From: Myxococcota bacterium
GTDB lineage: Bacteria > Myxococcota_A > Polyangia > JAAYKL01
Direction: 5' to 3'
DNA length: 64,000 nt
Assembly: GCA_030065855.1 (NCBI GenBank)
Contig: JASJCT010000002.1
Location: 16,531-80,530 of the forward strand
Positions 17,839 to 26,230 of the stretch are shown piece after piece. The translations under genes were made by a program, and so were the position numbers. How positions within the stretch are numbered: position 1 is the stretch's first letter; each line of letters begins with the position of its first letter. The notes under the pieces are model-generated. The model was not told the DNA's origin. It worked only from the letters and a program-made list of their open reading frames with translations, and did not search any database.

Positions 17839-19146
17839 TTACACTGCCTCTAGCACCGCGCCAGCTGAGACACCGCCAGCACCGCAGATGCCGAGCAGCG
17901 CCGTGGCCTTGCCTGTGAGTTTTAGTTCGTTCGCCATGGTGGTGACCATCCGCGCGCCGGTTGCGGCAAATGGATGACCAATGGAGATGGACCCGCCGTG
18001 CAGGTTGATGCTTTCTGGATTTATCTCGCCAAATGCTTTGTCCATGCCGAGTTGGGTCTTTGCAAATGCTTCGCTCGCGAGCATGCGGAGCACGCTGAGT
18101 ACTTGCGCGGCAAAGGCTTCGTGGATGTCAATGATGTCGATGTCCGCCAGGGTCATACCAGCGCGTTGCAACGCTCTGGGCATGGATATGGCAGGTCCCA
18201 TCAGCATCTGATCAGTTGGATCGACGGCGTCAAAGGACCAGCTTCGAATCGCTGCTAACGGAGCGATCCCAAGGGACTTGGCCTTTTCCTCGCTCATCAA
18301 CAGGCTGGCTGCAGCGCCGTCGGTAAGTGGGCTCGAGTTGCCAGCGGTCAGGTTGCCGCACTTTGCAAACGCCGGCCTTAGCTTGGCCAGCTTAGCCACG
18401 CTCGTATCGCCTCGGATGAGACCGTCGGCAAAGATCCGTTTTCCTCCCCCGGGCACATCCACTGGGACGATCTCGTCCTTGAATCGGCCCGAAGCCACAG
18501 CTTCGGCCGCCCGTTTGTGGGACTGCACGGCAAAGGCGTCCTGGGCCTCGCGGGTGATCGCATTGCGCGCACCCATTTTTTCAGCGGATTCCCCCATCAA
18601 CTCACCTGTGGATCGCTCCTTGACCGCTGGCTGCCGAGGAACCAAGTCCTGGCGTGGGTTGAGGGTCATCATCATCTTGAGGTAATCCATGGGTTTGGAT
18701 TTTGGGCTCATGACCACTGGTGCAGCTTTGTGCACGAACGTCGGGGGCATGCTTACCTCGGCATTGCTGACCGAGTCACTGCCGCCTGCTATGACCGCAT
18801 CTGCCTCACCCCGCTCAATAGCAGCTGCCGCAAGGCAGATCGACTTGAGACTCGACGTGCAGGCGCGGGTAATGGTCGTTGCTTCGAGCGTGGGTGGCAG
18901 CCCTGCGTCGAACACGATCTCGCGTCCGATGTTAACCGAATTACCCGGCAGAACCACACCGCTCCAGACCATGCTGTCAAGCTCTTCTGTGTTAATATCT
19001 GTTTGCGCGAGCAGTCCGCGGACTGCTGCAACGCCCAAGCCGATGGTGTCGATGCGCGTAAAGTCAGAAAAAGATTTTAGGAAGGGCGTACGCACGCCGC
19101 CTACGACGACCGCTCGTCGTTTTGATGCTTTATTGTTAGATGCCAC
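17839..19146 (-). CDS. acetyl-CoA C-acyltransferase (FadI/FadA2-like thiolase)
   Basis: Catalyses thiolytic cleavage of 3-ketoacyl-CoA, or the reverse. I choose GTG 19146 because GAAAGGA lies 7 bases ahead; an in-frame GTG seven codons earlier would sit before that site. At 435 residues it matches the long FadI/FadA2 type. The nucleophile Cys96 is in TRACTSSLKS, with the GHPFAATGARM histidine and the CGAGGVSAGA second Cys near the end; the catalytic set is complete. It lies 27 bases after the FabG stop in the same operon. Known parallel: in mycobacteria fadA2 is next to fabG4, htdX and fadE5. Confidence 0.93.
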   Translation of the reverse strand: MASNNKASKRRAVVVGGVRTPFLKSFSDFTRIDTIGLGVAAVRGLLAQTDINTEELDSMVWSGVVLPGNSVNIGREIVFDAGLPPTLEATTITRACTSSLKSICLAAAAIERGEADAVIAGGSDSVSNAEVSMPPTFVHKAAPVVMSPKSKPMDYLKMMMTLNPRQDLVPRQPAVKERSTGELMGESAEKMGARNAITREAQDAFAVQSHKRAAEAVASGRFKDEIVPVDVPGGGKRIFADGLIRGDTSVAKLAKLRPAFAKCGNLTAGNSSPLTDGAAASLLMSEEKAKSLGIAPLAAIRSWSFDAVDPTDQMLMGPAISMPRALQRAGMTLADIDIIDIHEAFAAQVLSVLRMLASEAFAKTQLGMDKAFGEINPESINLHGGSISIGHPFAATGARMVTTMANELKLTGKATALLGICGAGGVSAGAVLEAV

Positions 19147-19173
19147 GTTTTTTTCCTTTCGTCTCACAGGGGG

Positions 19174-20598
19174 TTACGCCCCGAGATAACTACCGCCACA
19201 GATTCTTAAGACTTCGCCGGTGATCCCGCTGGCGCCTTCACTCGATAGAAAGGTCACCGCTTCGGCTACGTCCTCAGGCAGGCCGCCCTGGAAGAGGTTG
19301 CTCAACCGGCGTCCGGCCTCGCGGATACCTTTGGGCATTGCCCCGGTCATTTTGGTCTCGATGAATCCAGGTGCTACCGCGTTGACCGTGATACCCCGCT
19401 TTGCCAGGGATGGCGCCAGCGCCTTGACATAGCCGATGATGCCGGCCTTGGACGCCGCATAATTGCTCTGTCCCATATTGCCACCTAGGCCGGTCACTGA
19501 AGATAGGCAAATGATGCGGCCGTTCTCATTTATTGCGGGGAGAAGCGCCTCATTGACCGACATCAGGGAGATGAGATTTACATCGAGGACCTGGTTCCAG
19601 TACCCTTCTTTCATATTGGCGAGGGTCTTATCGCGGGTGATGCCGGCATTGTGCACGAGGATGTCCAGCCCGCCGTTAAATCGCCCGTCGAGCAGCTTCT
19701 TGATTTCGTCTGCGGCTGCCGGATCTGTCAGGTCCAGGAGCAGCGGGGTACCGCCGAGTTCACTCGCCAGGACACTGACGGCCTCTTCTTCAGCTGGCCG
19801 GTCCATGCAAATGACGTGTGCGCCTTCCCGGGCCAGGACCTTGGCGATCGAAGCGCCAATGCCTCTTGCTGCACCCGTGACCAGAGCACTCTTTCTCTGC
19901 AGGGGCATTCTAAAGCGAGGAGTAGTCGAGGCTTTTGCGACAGCCGTTAGGTTGAGTGTTTGGGCAGAGACATAAACCGAGCTATCAGAGAGCAAAAATC
20001 TCAATGCCGCACCGACCCGATCTTCAGCGCCTGGCGCCACGACGATGCGGTTGGCAGTGGATCCTTTCCTGCCGATTTCCCGGGCCACGCTGCGCACAAA
20101 ACCGTCCATGGCTCTGGTCAACGCTGCCTGGGTAGGGGACTGGGTCTGCTCAGGTGGATAGCTGATGACGACGACCCGGCCGCACGTATCGAGCTTGCGT
20201 ATCCACTTGTGAAAGAATTCATAGAGCGGATTCAGGTCTTCTGGCTTGTTGATGTTGGTGCCATCAAATACCAAGCCGTGGGGGGAAAGCTTGTCTGATA
20301 GATCTGTCGATGGCAGACGGCTGCAGGCCTCGCCGAGTTCGCTGTAAGGCGTGATCTGAGCCTCATCGCCTTCAAAGAAAATGTTCGCGCCGGCCGGTCC
20401 GAGATGCTCTGCGAAATTGCGGGCCAGCTTGGTTCCTGAACCGTGATGCACAATCACCTTCAGATCTGCAATGGGGTGATCTCCCCATGGTCCTTTGTTC
20501 CTCCTCAATTTCTGTGGAAATGGAATTGGCAGGCCGAGTTTTTTTATCGTCTGCCGCGCCCGTTTGTTTGCTCCAATATTCACTAGATAGTCACTCAT
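19174..20598 (-). CDS. fabG4-like: two-domain (FabG4/HMW FabG-type) 3-ketoacyl reductase
   Basis: ATG 20598 follows AAAGGAGA and gives 474 residues; the longer upstream extension has no support. Residues about 1-215 form a flavodoxin/Rossmann-like N-terminal domain without an active site, as in mycobacterial high-molecular-weight FabG4. Residues about 230-474 are a classical SDR with the cofactor motif VTGAARGIG, NAG (VHNAGITRD), catalytic Ser in CLSSVTG and YAASK (Tyr and Lys). FabG4 prefers NADH and CoA-linked long-chain 3-ketoacyl substrates. The gene begins 13 bases after the MaoC stop. Catalytic residues are complete. Confidence 0.9.
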   Translation of the reverse strand: MSDYLVNIGANKRARQTIKKLGLPIPFPQKLRRNKGPWGDHPIADLKVIVHHGSGTKLARNFAEHLGPAGANIFFEGDEAQITPYSELGEACSRLPSTDLSDKLSPHGLVFDGTNINKPEDLNPLYEFFHKWIRKLDTCGRVVVISYPPEQTQSPTQAALTRAMDGFVRSVAREIGRKGSTANRIVVAPGAEDRVGAALRFLLSDSSVYVSAQTLNLTAVAKASTTPRFRMPLQRKSALVTGAARGIGASIAKVLAREGAHVICMDRPAEEEAVSVLASELGGTPLLLDLTDPAAADEIKKLLDGRFNGGLDILVHNAGITRDKTLANMKEGYWNQVLDVNLISLMSVNEALLPAINENGRIICLSSVTGLGGNMGQSNYAASKAGIIGYVKALAPSLAKRGITVNAVAPGFIETKMTGAMPKGIREAGRRLSNLFQGGLPEDVAEAVTFLSSEGASGITGEVLRICGGSYLGA

Positions 20599-20611
20599 AG
20601 ATCGTTCTCCT

Positions 20612-21511
20612 TTATTTAGTGGTGTAACTGCCGGTGAAACTCGCGGGGGCTCCCGGTGCCTTGCCCAAGAAGACGCCGCCCTGTTCATCGATAAACACGC
20701 CAATTGTAGCAGGTAGCACGAGAGGTCTTACAAAGCGCATTTCAAACGTTTTGAGATTGCTCACGCTGCCCGACCACAGGGAACGATTGAGGCATTCCAC
20801 TGTGCGGGCCATACCCGAGAAGCCGTGTAAAATGGTGTTCTTGAACCCGGACATGCGCGCGTAGGGGGCGAGCCAATGGACGGGGTTCACATCGCCAGTT
20901 ACATATCCAAACTCGATGCCGCACTTGGTATCGAGGTTCATCTGCGCAATTTCCCGCGCATCGATAGGCACGCGGGGCCGTTCTTTCTTTTCCCGCTTCT
21001 CGCCGGGTTCGCCGTTCGATAGCGGGACGATAGCGGTAACATGGGATACGAGGCATTTGGGATGCTCAGGGGTTCCGGTCTCCAGCCGCTGGGTGAGGAT
21101 GGCCTTCTTGCCATCGTCCTTAACCGATTCGAGTCGGGCCTTGAGCAGTAATGGCTCGTTTAATGGCAGCGGCTGTAACACCTCGAATCGGCACCCGCCG
21201 TTGAGGATGCGCATGAGTTTGTACGGTAGGCTATGCAGGGTGGTTGCCATGATGGGAAATCCCCACTGGGGAAACATGTGGGGGGGCAATATGCCCTTAT
21301 ACCACGAGGGATCCCCGCCTACTGTTTTTATGTACGCCTGCACCAGATCCAGTTGGCGCGGCGGCAAGGTCTCTTTGCGGATAGCGCGCACGGAGGCACC
21401 GTTTTTCAAGGCCGCGTTGATCGGTCCGAGCGGCATGGAGAGTGTGATTGTCTTCAGCAGGGATTTGAGGACCGGTCCCTGCTGTAATAAAAATTTTGGC
21501 GATGCTTTCAT
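20612..21511 (-). CDS. MaoC-like 3-hydroxyacyl-thioester dehydratase (HtdX-like)
   Basis: A 299-residue double-hotdog hydratase. The second hotdog carries the hydratase-2 motif as YVTGDVNPVHWLAPYARMSG followed by ILHGF, with the catalytic Asp and His in place. The N-terminal half is the degenerate hotdog usual in HtdX and eukaryotic-type MFE hydratases. It hydrates 2-enoyl-CoA, the step between the acyl-CoA dehydrogenase and the FabG encoded beside it. Its ATG overlaps the stop of the dehydrogenase gene (TAATG, 21509-21513), indicating coupled translation. Confidence 0.88.
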   Translation of the reverse strand: MKASPKFLLQQGPVLKSLLKTITLSMPLGPINAALKNGASVRAIRKETLPPRQLDLVQAYIKTVGGDPSWYKGILPPHMFPQWGFPIMATTLHSLPYKLMRILNGGCRFEVLQPLPLNEPLLLKARLESVKDDGKKAILTQRLETGTPEHPKCLVSHVTAIVPLSNGEPGEKREKKERPRVPIDAREIAQMNLDTKCGIEFGYVTGDVNPVHWLAPYARMSGFKNTILHGFSGMARTVECLNRSLWSGSVSNLKTFEMRFVRPLVLPATIGVFIDEQGGVFLGKAPGAPASFTGSYTTK

Positions 21512-23454
21512 TAGGATGCCTTTTGTTCGGTTGCTTCTTCTTCTTCTTCTTCTTCCAGCGTTTCGAGCAGCCGCCCACCGGTCTTCGTGATCTCGGAAAT
21601 GAGAAACTTGGACCTCGGCTCTGCCCTTTCCAAATATCTTTCGAGCACCTCTGCCCGCTCTGGAAATTGCTCAGACTGGCGAAGCAGCTCTTCGCAGATC
21701 GCCGCATCTGCCAACATTCGGGTCAGGCGTTCTGCGTGGAGCATGGCCAGTGCAAAGTCGCGCTTGGGGTTCCAGTTTTGAAAGATCGTGCTCCACTTGC
21801 TAAAGGGCTGGCCGCGCAGTTCCTTTGCCTTCTTTCCGGCCAATCGCGTCATCAGAAACTGCAGGGCTCGGCCGCACCGGACGCGGAGCGTGGCCACGCG
21901 GCGTTCGTTGCGGGACTTGGAAGATCGGGACAGCCACAGGGCCCGGGCATTGCTCGCCACAAAGTCCTTGGGATTTTTCAGAATGCCCATCAGGTTGTCC
22001 TTCATGGCCATCAGGGATTGAATCTGGCTCGTGCCCTCGTAAATCGGCAGCACCATGGCGTCGCGCAAGAGTTTTTCAGCGCCGAATTCGGTCGAGTATC
22101 CATAGCCACCGTGGATTTGAATACTGCGCCGACTTATTTCAATCGCCTTTTCAGCGCCCTGGTATTTGAGCAAAGGCGTGAGCATGCGCGATGTCATCTG
22201 GTGCTGTTTCATCTCCCTTTCCATTGCTTTTCGCTCTTTCTCATCTGCAGGGGGCATGAACATGAGCATCAGGTTGAGCTTTTGTGTCATCTCTTCGTGA
22301 TACGAAGACTTGACGGCCAGGGCGCGCAGTCCCTGAATATCTGTTTGCATTTCATCCAGGTAATCCGCGATCATTTCGTGTTTGTCAATGGTCTTGCCCA
22401 TGCTGAAACGCTCAGCTGCGTACTCTTTGGCCAGACGCAGGGCGTTTTCAGCAATGCCGATGGATTCAAACCCGACGCCCACGCGCGCATTATTCATCAA
22501 CATGAGCATGTACTTGAAGCCTTCGCCCCGCTTTCCAATGAGCTCGGCCGGGGATTCGTCATAACCAATGGACACTGTGGCAGAGCCGTGATGGCCGAGT
22601 TTGTCTTCTAGGGAATCAAAAGTCGCGTAGTGGGTGCGGTTGCCGTTTTCGTCATCTTCAAATGCCTTGACAAGAAACATGGATAGGCCTTTGAGACCGG
22701 CAAAGGCGTCGGCGGTGTCTTCCTGTTTTTCTGTGCGCGCGATAACAAAATGATACTTGGCGTGGCCAGAGGTGATAAAGATTTTCTGACCGGAAACCCG
22801 CCAGATCCCGTCCTTATCTTTTACGGCCTTGGTCGACATGGCGGCCATATCGCTGCCCGCGCCCGGCTCGGTGATGTCCATACTGCCCCAGGCTTTGCCA
22901 GCGATGATCTCCTGGATGGCATCTTCAAAGCGGGTTTTTTTGATTTCTAAATTATCGAGGTCGAACTCAGTCGATCCCTCCATGATAGAGAAGAGGAGCA
23001 TGGCCATTGCCATGCCGCCGTGGAATCCATTGTGTGCAGTTATGGACACATCAGCCCTCGCCATGATTTCGTTTAAGAGCATGAAGAGGACAAAGGGGCA
23101 GTTCATCCCACCCAGCCCGCGCGGCAGACACAACCCATGAAGTTCTAAGTCGTTGATTTTCTCAAAAATAGTATCTGTCACATCGGGAAAGTGAACGATG
23201 CCGTCCTTCAGGTGAGGGTGTTCCTCATCCAGCTTTTTGGCATGGGGTGCGATTTCATTTGCCGTGAACTCCCCTACCATTTCCAGGATGCTGCGGTAGA
23301 CATCCAGGGCTTCGTCCAGGTCTTTGAATCCGTCCGGTGCCTTGTAATCGAACTCGGTGAGCTCCACGAGGGGTTCCCAGTCAATGTACTTATCGACATA
23401 AAATTTGAGATCCTCGTTATCGGTATAAAAATTACCTGATCTAAAATTTGCCAT
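21511..23454 (-). CDS. acyl-CoA dehydrogenase (FadE5-like, long form)
   Basis: FAD-dependent oxidation of acyl-CoA to enoyl-CoA. ATG 23454 follows TTTTGGAGGAAAAA. At 647 residues it belongs to the long class with an extra C-terminal helical domain. Motifs: the MDITEPGAGSDM FAD/substrate segment, GYGYSTEFGAEKLLRDA and the catalytic Glu in LPIYEGTSQIQ. The tail has seven consecutive Glu codons from a (CTT)7 tract (minus-strand GAA). First gene of the five-gene lipid operon. Two overlapping palindromes upstream (23553-23576) are candidate regulator sites. Confidence 0.93.
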   Translation of the reverse strand: MANFRSGNFYTDNEDLKFYVDKYIDWEPLVELTEFDYKAPDGFKDLDEALDVYRSILEMVGEFTANEIAPHAKKLDEEHPHLKDGIVHFPDVTDTIFEKINDLELHGLCLPRGLGGMNCPFVLFMLLNEIMARADVSITAHNGFHGGMAMAMLLFSIMEGSTEFDLDNLEIKKTRFEDAIQEIIAGKAWGSMDITEPGAGSDMAAMSTKAVKDKDGIWRVSGQKIFITSGHAKYHFVIARTEKQEDTADAFAGLKGLSMFLVKAFEDDENGNRTHYATFDSLEDKLGHHGSATVSIGYDESPAELIGKRGEGFKYMLMLMNNARVGVGFESIGIAENALRLAKEYAAERFSMGKTIDKHEMIADYLDEMQTDIQGLRALAVKSSYHEEMTQKLNLMLMFMPPADEKERKAMEREMKQHQMTSRMLTPLLKYQGAEKAIEISRRSIQIHGGYGYSTEFGAEKLLRDAMVLPIYEGTSQIQSLMAMKDNLMGILKNPKDFVASNARALWLSRSSKSRNERRVATLRVRCGRALQFLMTRLAGKKAKELRGQPFSKWSTIFQNWNPKRDFALAMLHAERLTRMLADAAICEELLRQSEQFPERAEVLERYLERAEPRSKFLISEITKTGGRLLETLEEEEEEEATEQKAS

Positions 23455-23552
23455 TTTTTCCTCCAAAACGGTCCGTGCGTTGTTTTTTTCGATGACAAAA
23501 ATCGAATTTTCTTATCACCATAACTGTTAGAGTTTTGACCATAGAAATAAAA

Positions 23553-23576
23553 CCAGTCGACTGGAATTTAAATTCC
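23553..23576. promoter_or_regulatory. two overlapping perfect palindromes upstream of the lipid operon
   Basis: CCAGTCGACTGG (23553-23564) and GGAATTTAAATTCC (23563-23576) share their GG. Each is a perfect inverted repeat, and they lie about 100 bases upstream of the acyl-CoA dehydrogenase start in an otherwise AT-rich gap. They have the size of a repressor operator. The cognate regulator is not next to it. Confidence 0.45.
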
Positions 23577-23746
23577 GGATGCCAAATCGCCGACGGGATT
23601 ATGATTTAAAACGATATATCTGACAAGACCTCTATTCAACTTGATGAATGAGCGTGGCCGTGGGCCATATTGAAGATTGGACTACCGAACGCCTAATTAG
23701 GCTATGATTGAGCTATGATAGTATGGGTAAGAGGGCTATATGAGGG

Positions 23747-24343
23747 CTATTTTGCGCCTGCAGCGACCAGGGATTGAATCACCTTCTGGGCCATAGCAGC
23801 TGCCTCTGCTCGTGTGGATATTCTCTTTAAATACTTGAGTTTCTTATCTTTTCCAACCACCATGACCACATCCACATCGTCGCAGTTACCCAGTTGCCAC
23901 TTGCTCTTTAAGGCGTGTTCCTGATCCACATAAATCGGCGAGTACTTGAATGGAATGCCCTTTTTTTCCCGCTCTTCTATCGAGCTTTTAATGGCTGCTC
24001 TGATGACGAAATTGGGAATCCAGGTGTCCTTGGTGTTCACGATGCCCATACCGAGGAATTTTTTCCTATCCAGTATCCCATCGTCTGTGGCCTTTTTCAA
24101 CGCGTCGGTGATGACATTTTCAGGCTTGTTTTTCACATCCGGGTCTACGTAGATGATGTAAAGTGCTTTTTTGCCAAACTGGGGGATAACCGCGGGCTTT
24201 TTGCGCGTCGTGAGAATATCTACATTGCTTAGGGCTTCTCCAATGTCTGCAGCCTCGGCCACGTGGCTTGGCAAAGACCAACTTACGCCAAGGGTTACCA
24301 CGAGAGCGACGATGTACAAGCCAGTATCTTTTTTCACTTTCAC
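23747..24343 (-). CDS. exported YtfJ/thioredoxin-fold-like protein
   Basis: I choose GTG 24343 because GGGAGGAG stands 6 bases before it and a clean signal peptide follows (ending HVAEA). The open frame extends 25 codons further without such support. The 198-residue product resembles the YtfJ family: an IIYVDPDVKNKP strand-loop replacing the CxxC, a middle IVNTKDTWIPNFVIR segment, a DVDVVMVVGKDKKLKY strand and a C-terminal helix. It lacks a CxxC pair, so no thiol-disulphide activity is expected. Periplasmic, role unknown. Confidence 0.65.
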   Translation of the reverse strand: MKVKKDTGLYIVALVVTLGVSWSLPSHVAEAADIGEALSNVDILTTRKKPAVIPQFGKKALYIIYVDPDVKNKPENVITDALKKATDDGILDRKKFLGMGIVNTKDTWIPNFVIRAAIKSSIEEREKKGIPFKYSPIYVDQEHALKSKWQLGNCDDVDVVMVVGKDKKLKYLKRISTRAEAAAMAQKVIQSLVAAGAK

Positions 24344-24475
24344 TGCAACTCCTCCCTTTTTCGCCTCCGCGCTTGCGGTGCTTTTAGTAGTGACGATAAA
24401 TTCTGACAATATCTTCACTCACTTTAGATAGCAGGGTTGGGGATATTTAACGAAATCGTCTTTGGCGGAAGAAAA

Positions 24476-25507
24476 TTAATCCTGTTCAGAGGGTTCTTTG
24501 GGCGGCGGAGGAACATCGAATTCCGGCCTTAACTGGGATGGTTCCCGCCAGTCCGGGGTGTAGGTCATGCTGACCATGATGCCGATATTGTCGGTCGATG
24601 CGGCTTTGGCCGCTGAGATGTCTGCATTGGGACCGTTGGCAGCAGCGATGGGGAGCCAGGCCCTTAATCCGATTGCAAACCTGCGACTGCTGACGAAAAA
24701 ATCAAACCCAGGCTCCAGGGCCAAGGTAAAGTGACGTGTTCGAAATCCGTTATTATATACCGGTCCGACCACGGTGGGCTCTGTATCATCGTGAAAGTGT
24801 CCCCCCTCGTAGTAGTGAGCCTCGTAATGATCAATTTCATGCCATGTGTTCTGGCCGTCGTAGACATGCCACCGATGCTGCATAAAGCTATACCCCATGG
24901 CCACTTCAACGAATGGGACAAACCGGCAATACGGCCACTGCAGCCGCACAGCGCCGCCCAAGTGCCCGCCGAGTTTGGCGCCGATGTATTTATAATCGCT
25001 CGGGTCATCGCGATCGTAAACAAACGGCCTGCGGTTTGTGGCCCCGGTGATGGTCACTGAAAAATTTGCCACCAACCCGAGCCATTTCAAAAAGAGGTAC
25101 CCGGTCTTTACGCCGAAGATGCCGCCGATATCCGGGTCAAAGGGAATTCTGTTGGCTTGCAACCCGGGTGCGCTGGTGGTTGCATTGGACATTCGAAAGT
25201 TGGGCAGGGCAATACCAAAACCGAAATTGATGAAATATCCCGGTGGCTTATCAGGTGGCTCAGGCGTGATGTACATGCGCCGTTTGCAATACTGGTACCG
25301 ATGGCAGGACGGCTCAAAGCAGTCGATATATCCATTACCATTGTTGTCCAAGCCATCGCGACATTCCAGTCCATGCTCGGGTCTTCTGGGGCCGACAGTG
25401 GTGGCTGTTTCATCAGAAGATTTTGGTGCGTCCTCACCGGCTGTGGCCAAAAGCGCCAGTAACGTAGATATGCATCCAGCCATCATCCCTACAAGTAAAC
25501 ATTTCAT
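24476..25507 (-). CDS. outer-membrane-type protein with N-terminal Cys/Asp-rich motif
   Basis: ATG 25507 follows GGAGAATAAA; the frame runs on upstream through the tandem array only as a shadow, which encodes a Met-Val-Arg-Pro-Pro repeat. The 343-residue protein has a signal peptide, then a Cys-flanked ECRDGLDNNGNGYIDC motif typical of surface proteins in Myxococcota, and then a long barrel-like part with alternating hydrophobic strands and many His and Tyr. A Pro-rich acidic tail (PPPPKEPSEQD) ends it. Function unknown; a surface or outer-membrane location is likely. Confidence 0.75.
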   Translation of the reverse strand: MKCLLVGMMAGCISTLLALLATAGEDAPKSSDETATTVGPRRPEHGLECRDGLDNNGNGYIDCFEPSCHRYQYCKRRMYITPEPPDKPPGYFINFGFGIALPNFRMSNATTSAPGLQANRIPFDPDIGGIFGVKTGYLFLKWLGLVANFSVTITGATNRRPFVYDRDDPSDYKYIGAKLGGHLGGAVRLQWPYCRFVPFVEVAMGYSFMQHRWHVYDGQNTWHEIDHYEAHYYEGGHFHDDTEPTVVGPVYNNGFRTRHFTLALEPGFDFFVSSRRFAIGLRAWLPIAAANGPNADISAAKAASTDNIGIMVSMTYTPDWREPSQLRPEFDVPPPPKEPSEQD

Positions 25508-25587
25508 TTTATTCTCCATTCTCGCGGATCGGCGAACAAGTAAATTCTCGTGCAAAACGAAGCATAGGGCAAGAGATCTATTTCCAC

Positions 25588-25830
25588 CCTCGTCGTAGGG
25601 GCGCATCGGGATGCGCCCGTTGTCATGCGATGCGCCCTGTCCCAGGGACCAATCGGGGGACGGACCAATCGGGGGACGGACCATCGGGGGACGGACCATC
25701 GGGGGACGGACCATCGGGGGACGGACCAATCGGGGGACGGACCAATCGGGGGACGGACCATCGGGGGACGGACCATCGGGGGACGGACCATCGGGGGACG
25801 GGCGGTTCGCGAACCGCCCCTACGACGAGG
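25588..25830. repeat. REPIN-like element with internal tandem array
   Basis: Two REP-type units in opposite orientation. Left: GTCGTAG then a perfect hairpin GGGCGCATC/GATGCGCCC (25599-25618). Right, on the other strand: GTCGTAG then the 20-base palindrome 25800-25819. The outer 16 bases (25588-25603 and 25815-25830) are exact inverted copies. GTAG followed by a hairpin is the layout of RAYT-mobilised REPs, and paired inverted REPs form REPINs. The interior is filled by a tandem array, listed separately. It sits directly upstream of the outer-membrane-type gene. Confidence 0.65.
25646..25800. repeat. tandem array of 15/16-base GGACC(A)ATCGGGGGAC units
   Basis: Ten contiguous units. Type A (16 bases, AATC) and type B (15 bases, ATC) occur in the order A A B B B A A B B B, so the array is itself a near duplication of a 77-base block. 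Each unit holds the core GGGGACGGA (the first unit GGGGACGGA with its neighbour), which is shared with the arrays at 48.96-49.06 kb and, reversed, at 50.16-50.34 kb. Confidence 0.9.
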
Positions 25831-25911
25831 TCGCTGTGACAAAACCATTATCAAACCGTGATTGATCGAAAAAAGAGGGTGCTTATTCATTAAAAGGTTA
25901 GGAGGTGCAGG

Positions 25912-26229
25912 ATGAAACGAATAGCATTGATTCTAGTCTTGGTGGCGCTGTTTGGAGCAGGAAATGTTATGGCCGAAGATGCGCCAAAGGCCTCGGATAA
26001 CGAACAGTCCATGCAGTCTGCCCTTGATGAGGCCCGGGAGATGAGAGACAAGCGCCTGAAGCAGCTTAAGGCGGAGCGGGTCCTGTTTGAGTCTACTTGG
26101 AAGGCAGCCGGACTGTATCTGCCAAGCAGTAACAACGGCAGCTTCTGGACCTTTGATTTAGAAAAATCTTCCAGTGCTGAAGGTACGTCCGCCGAAACGA
26201 ATACCTGCACAGAGAACGCAGTTTGCTAG
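25912..26229 (+). CDS. small exported protein, unknown
   Basis: A 105-residue product with a clear signal peptide (ending NVMA) and an excellent TTAGGAGGTGCAGG ribosome-binding site. The first 20 mature residues are acidic (EDAPKASDNEQS), similar to the start of the mature outer-membrane-type protein encoded divergently at 24476-25507 (GEDAPKSSDE). A short charged helix (EAREMRDKRLKQLKAE) follows, and two Cys sit at the end. No family recognised. It is convergent with the OPT transporter (1 base apart). Confidence 0.65.
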   Translation: MKRIALILVLVALFGAGNVMAEDAPKASDNEQSMQSALDEAREMRDKRLKQLKAERVLFESTWKAAGLYLPSSNNGSFWTFDLEKSSSAEGTSAETNTCTENAVC

Positions 26230-26230
26230 G

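Noticed and set aside
21534..21555. (CTT)7 tract as a phase-variation switch
   Set aside because: The unit is three bases and codes for Glu in the dehydrogenase tail, so slippage cannot shift the frame.
25646..25800. CRISPR array
   Set aside because: Units are contiguous 15/16-mers with no unique spacers, and no cas gene is present.
25504..25890. Open frames encoding Met-Val-Arg-Pro-Pro or Gly-Thr-Asp-Gln-Ser-Gly-Asp-Gly-Pro repeats
   Set aside because: They only read through the GGGGAC tandem array, in both strands, with no ribosome-binding site and no real domain outside it.
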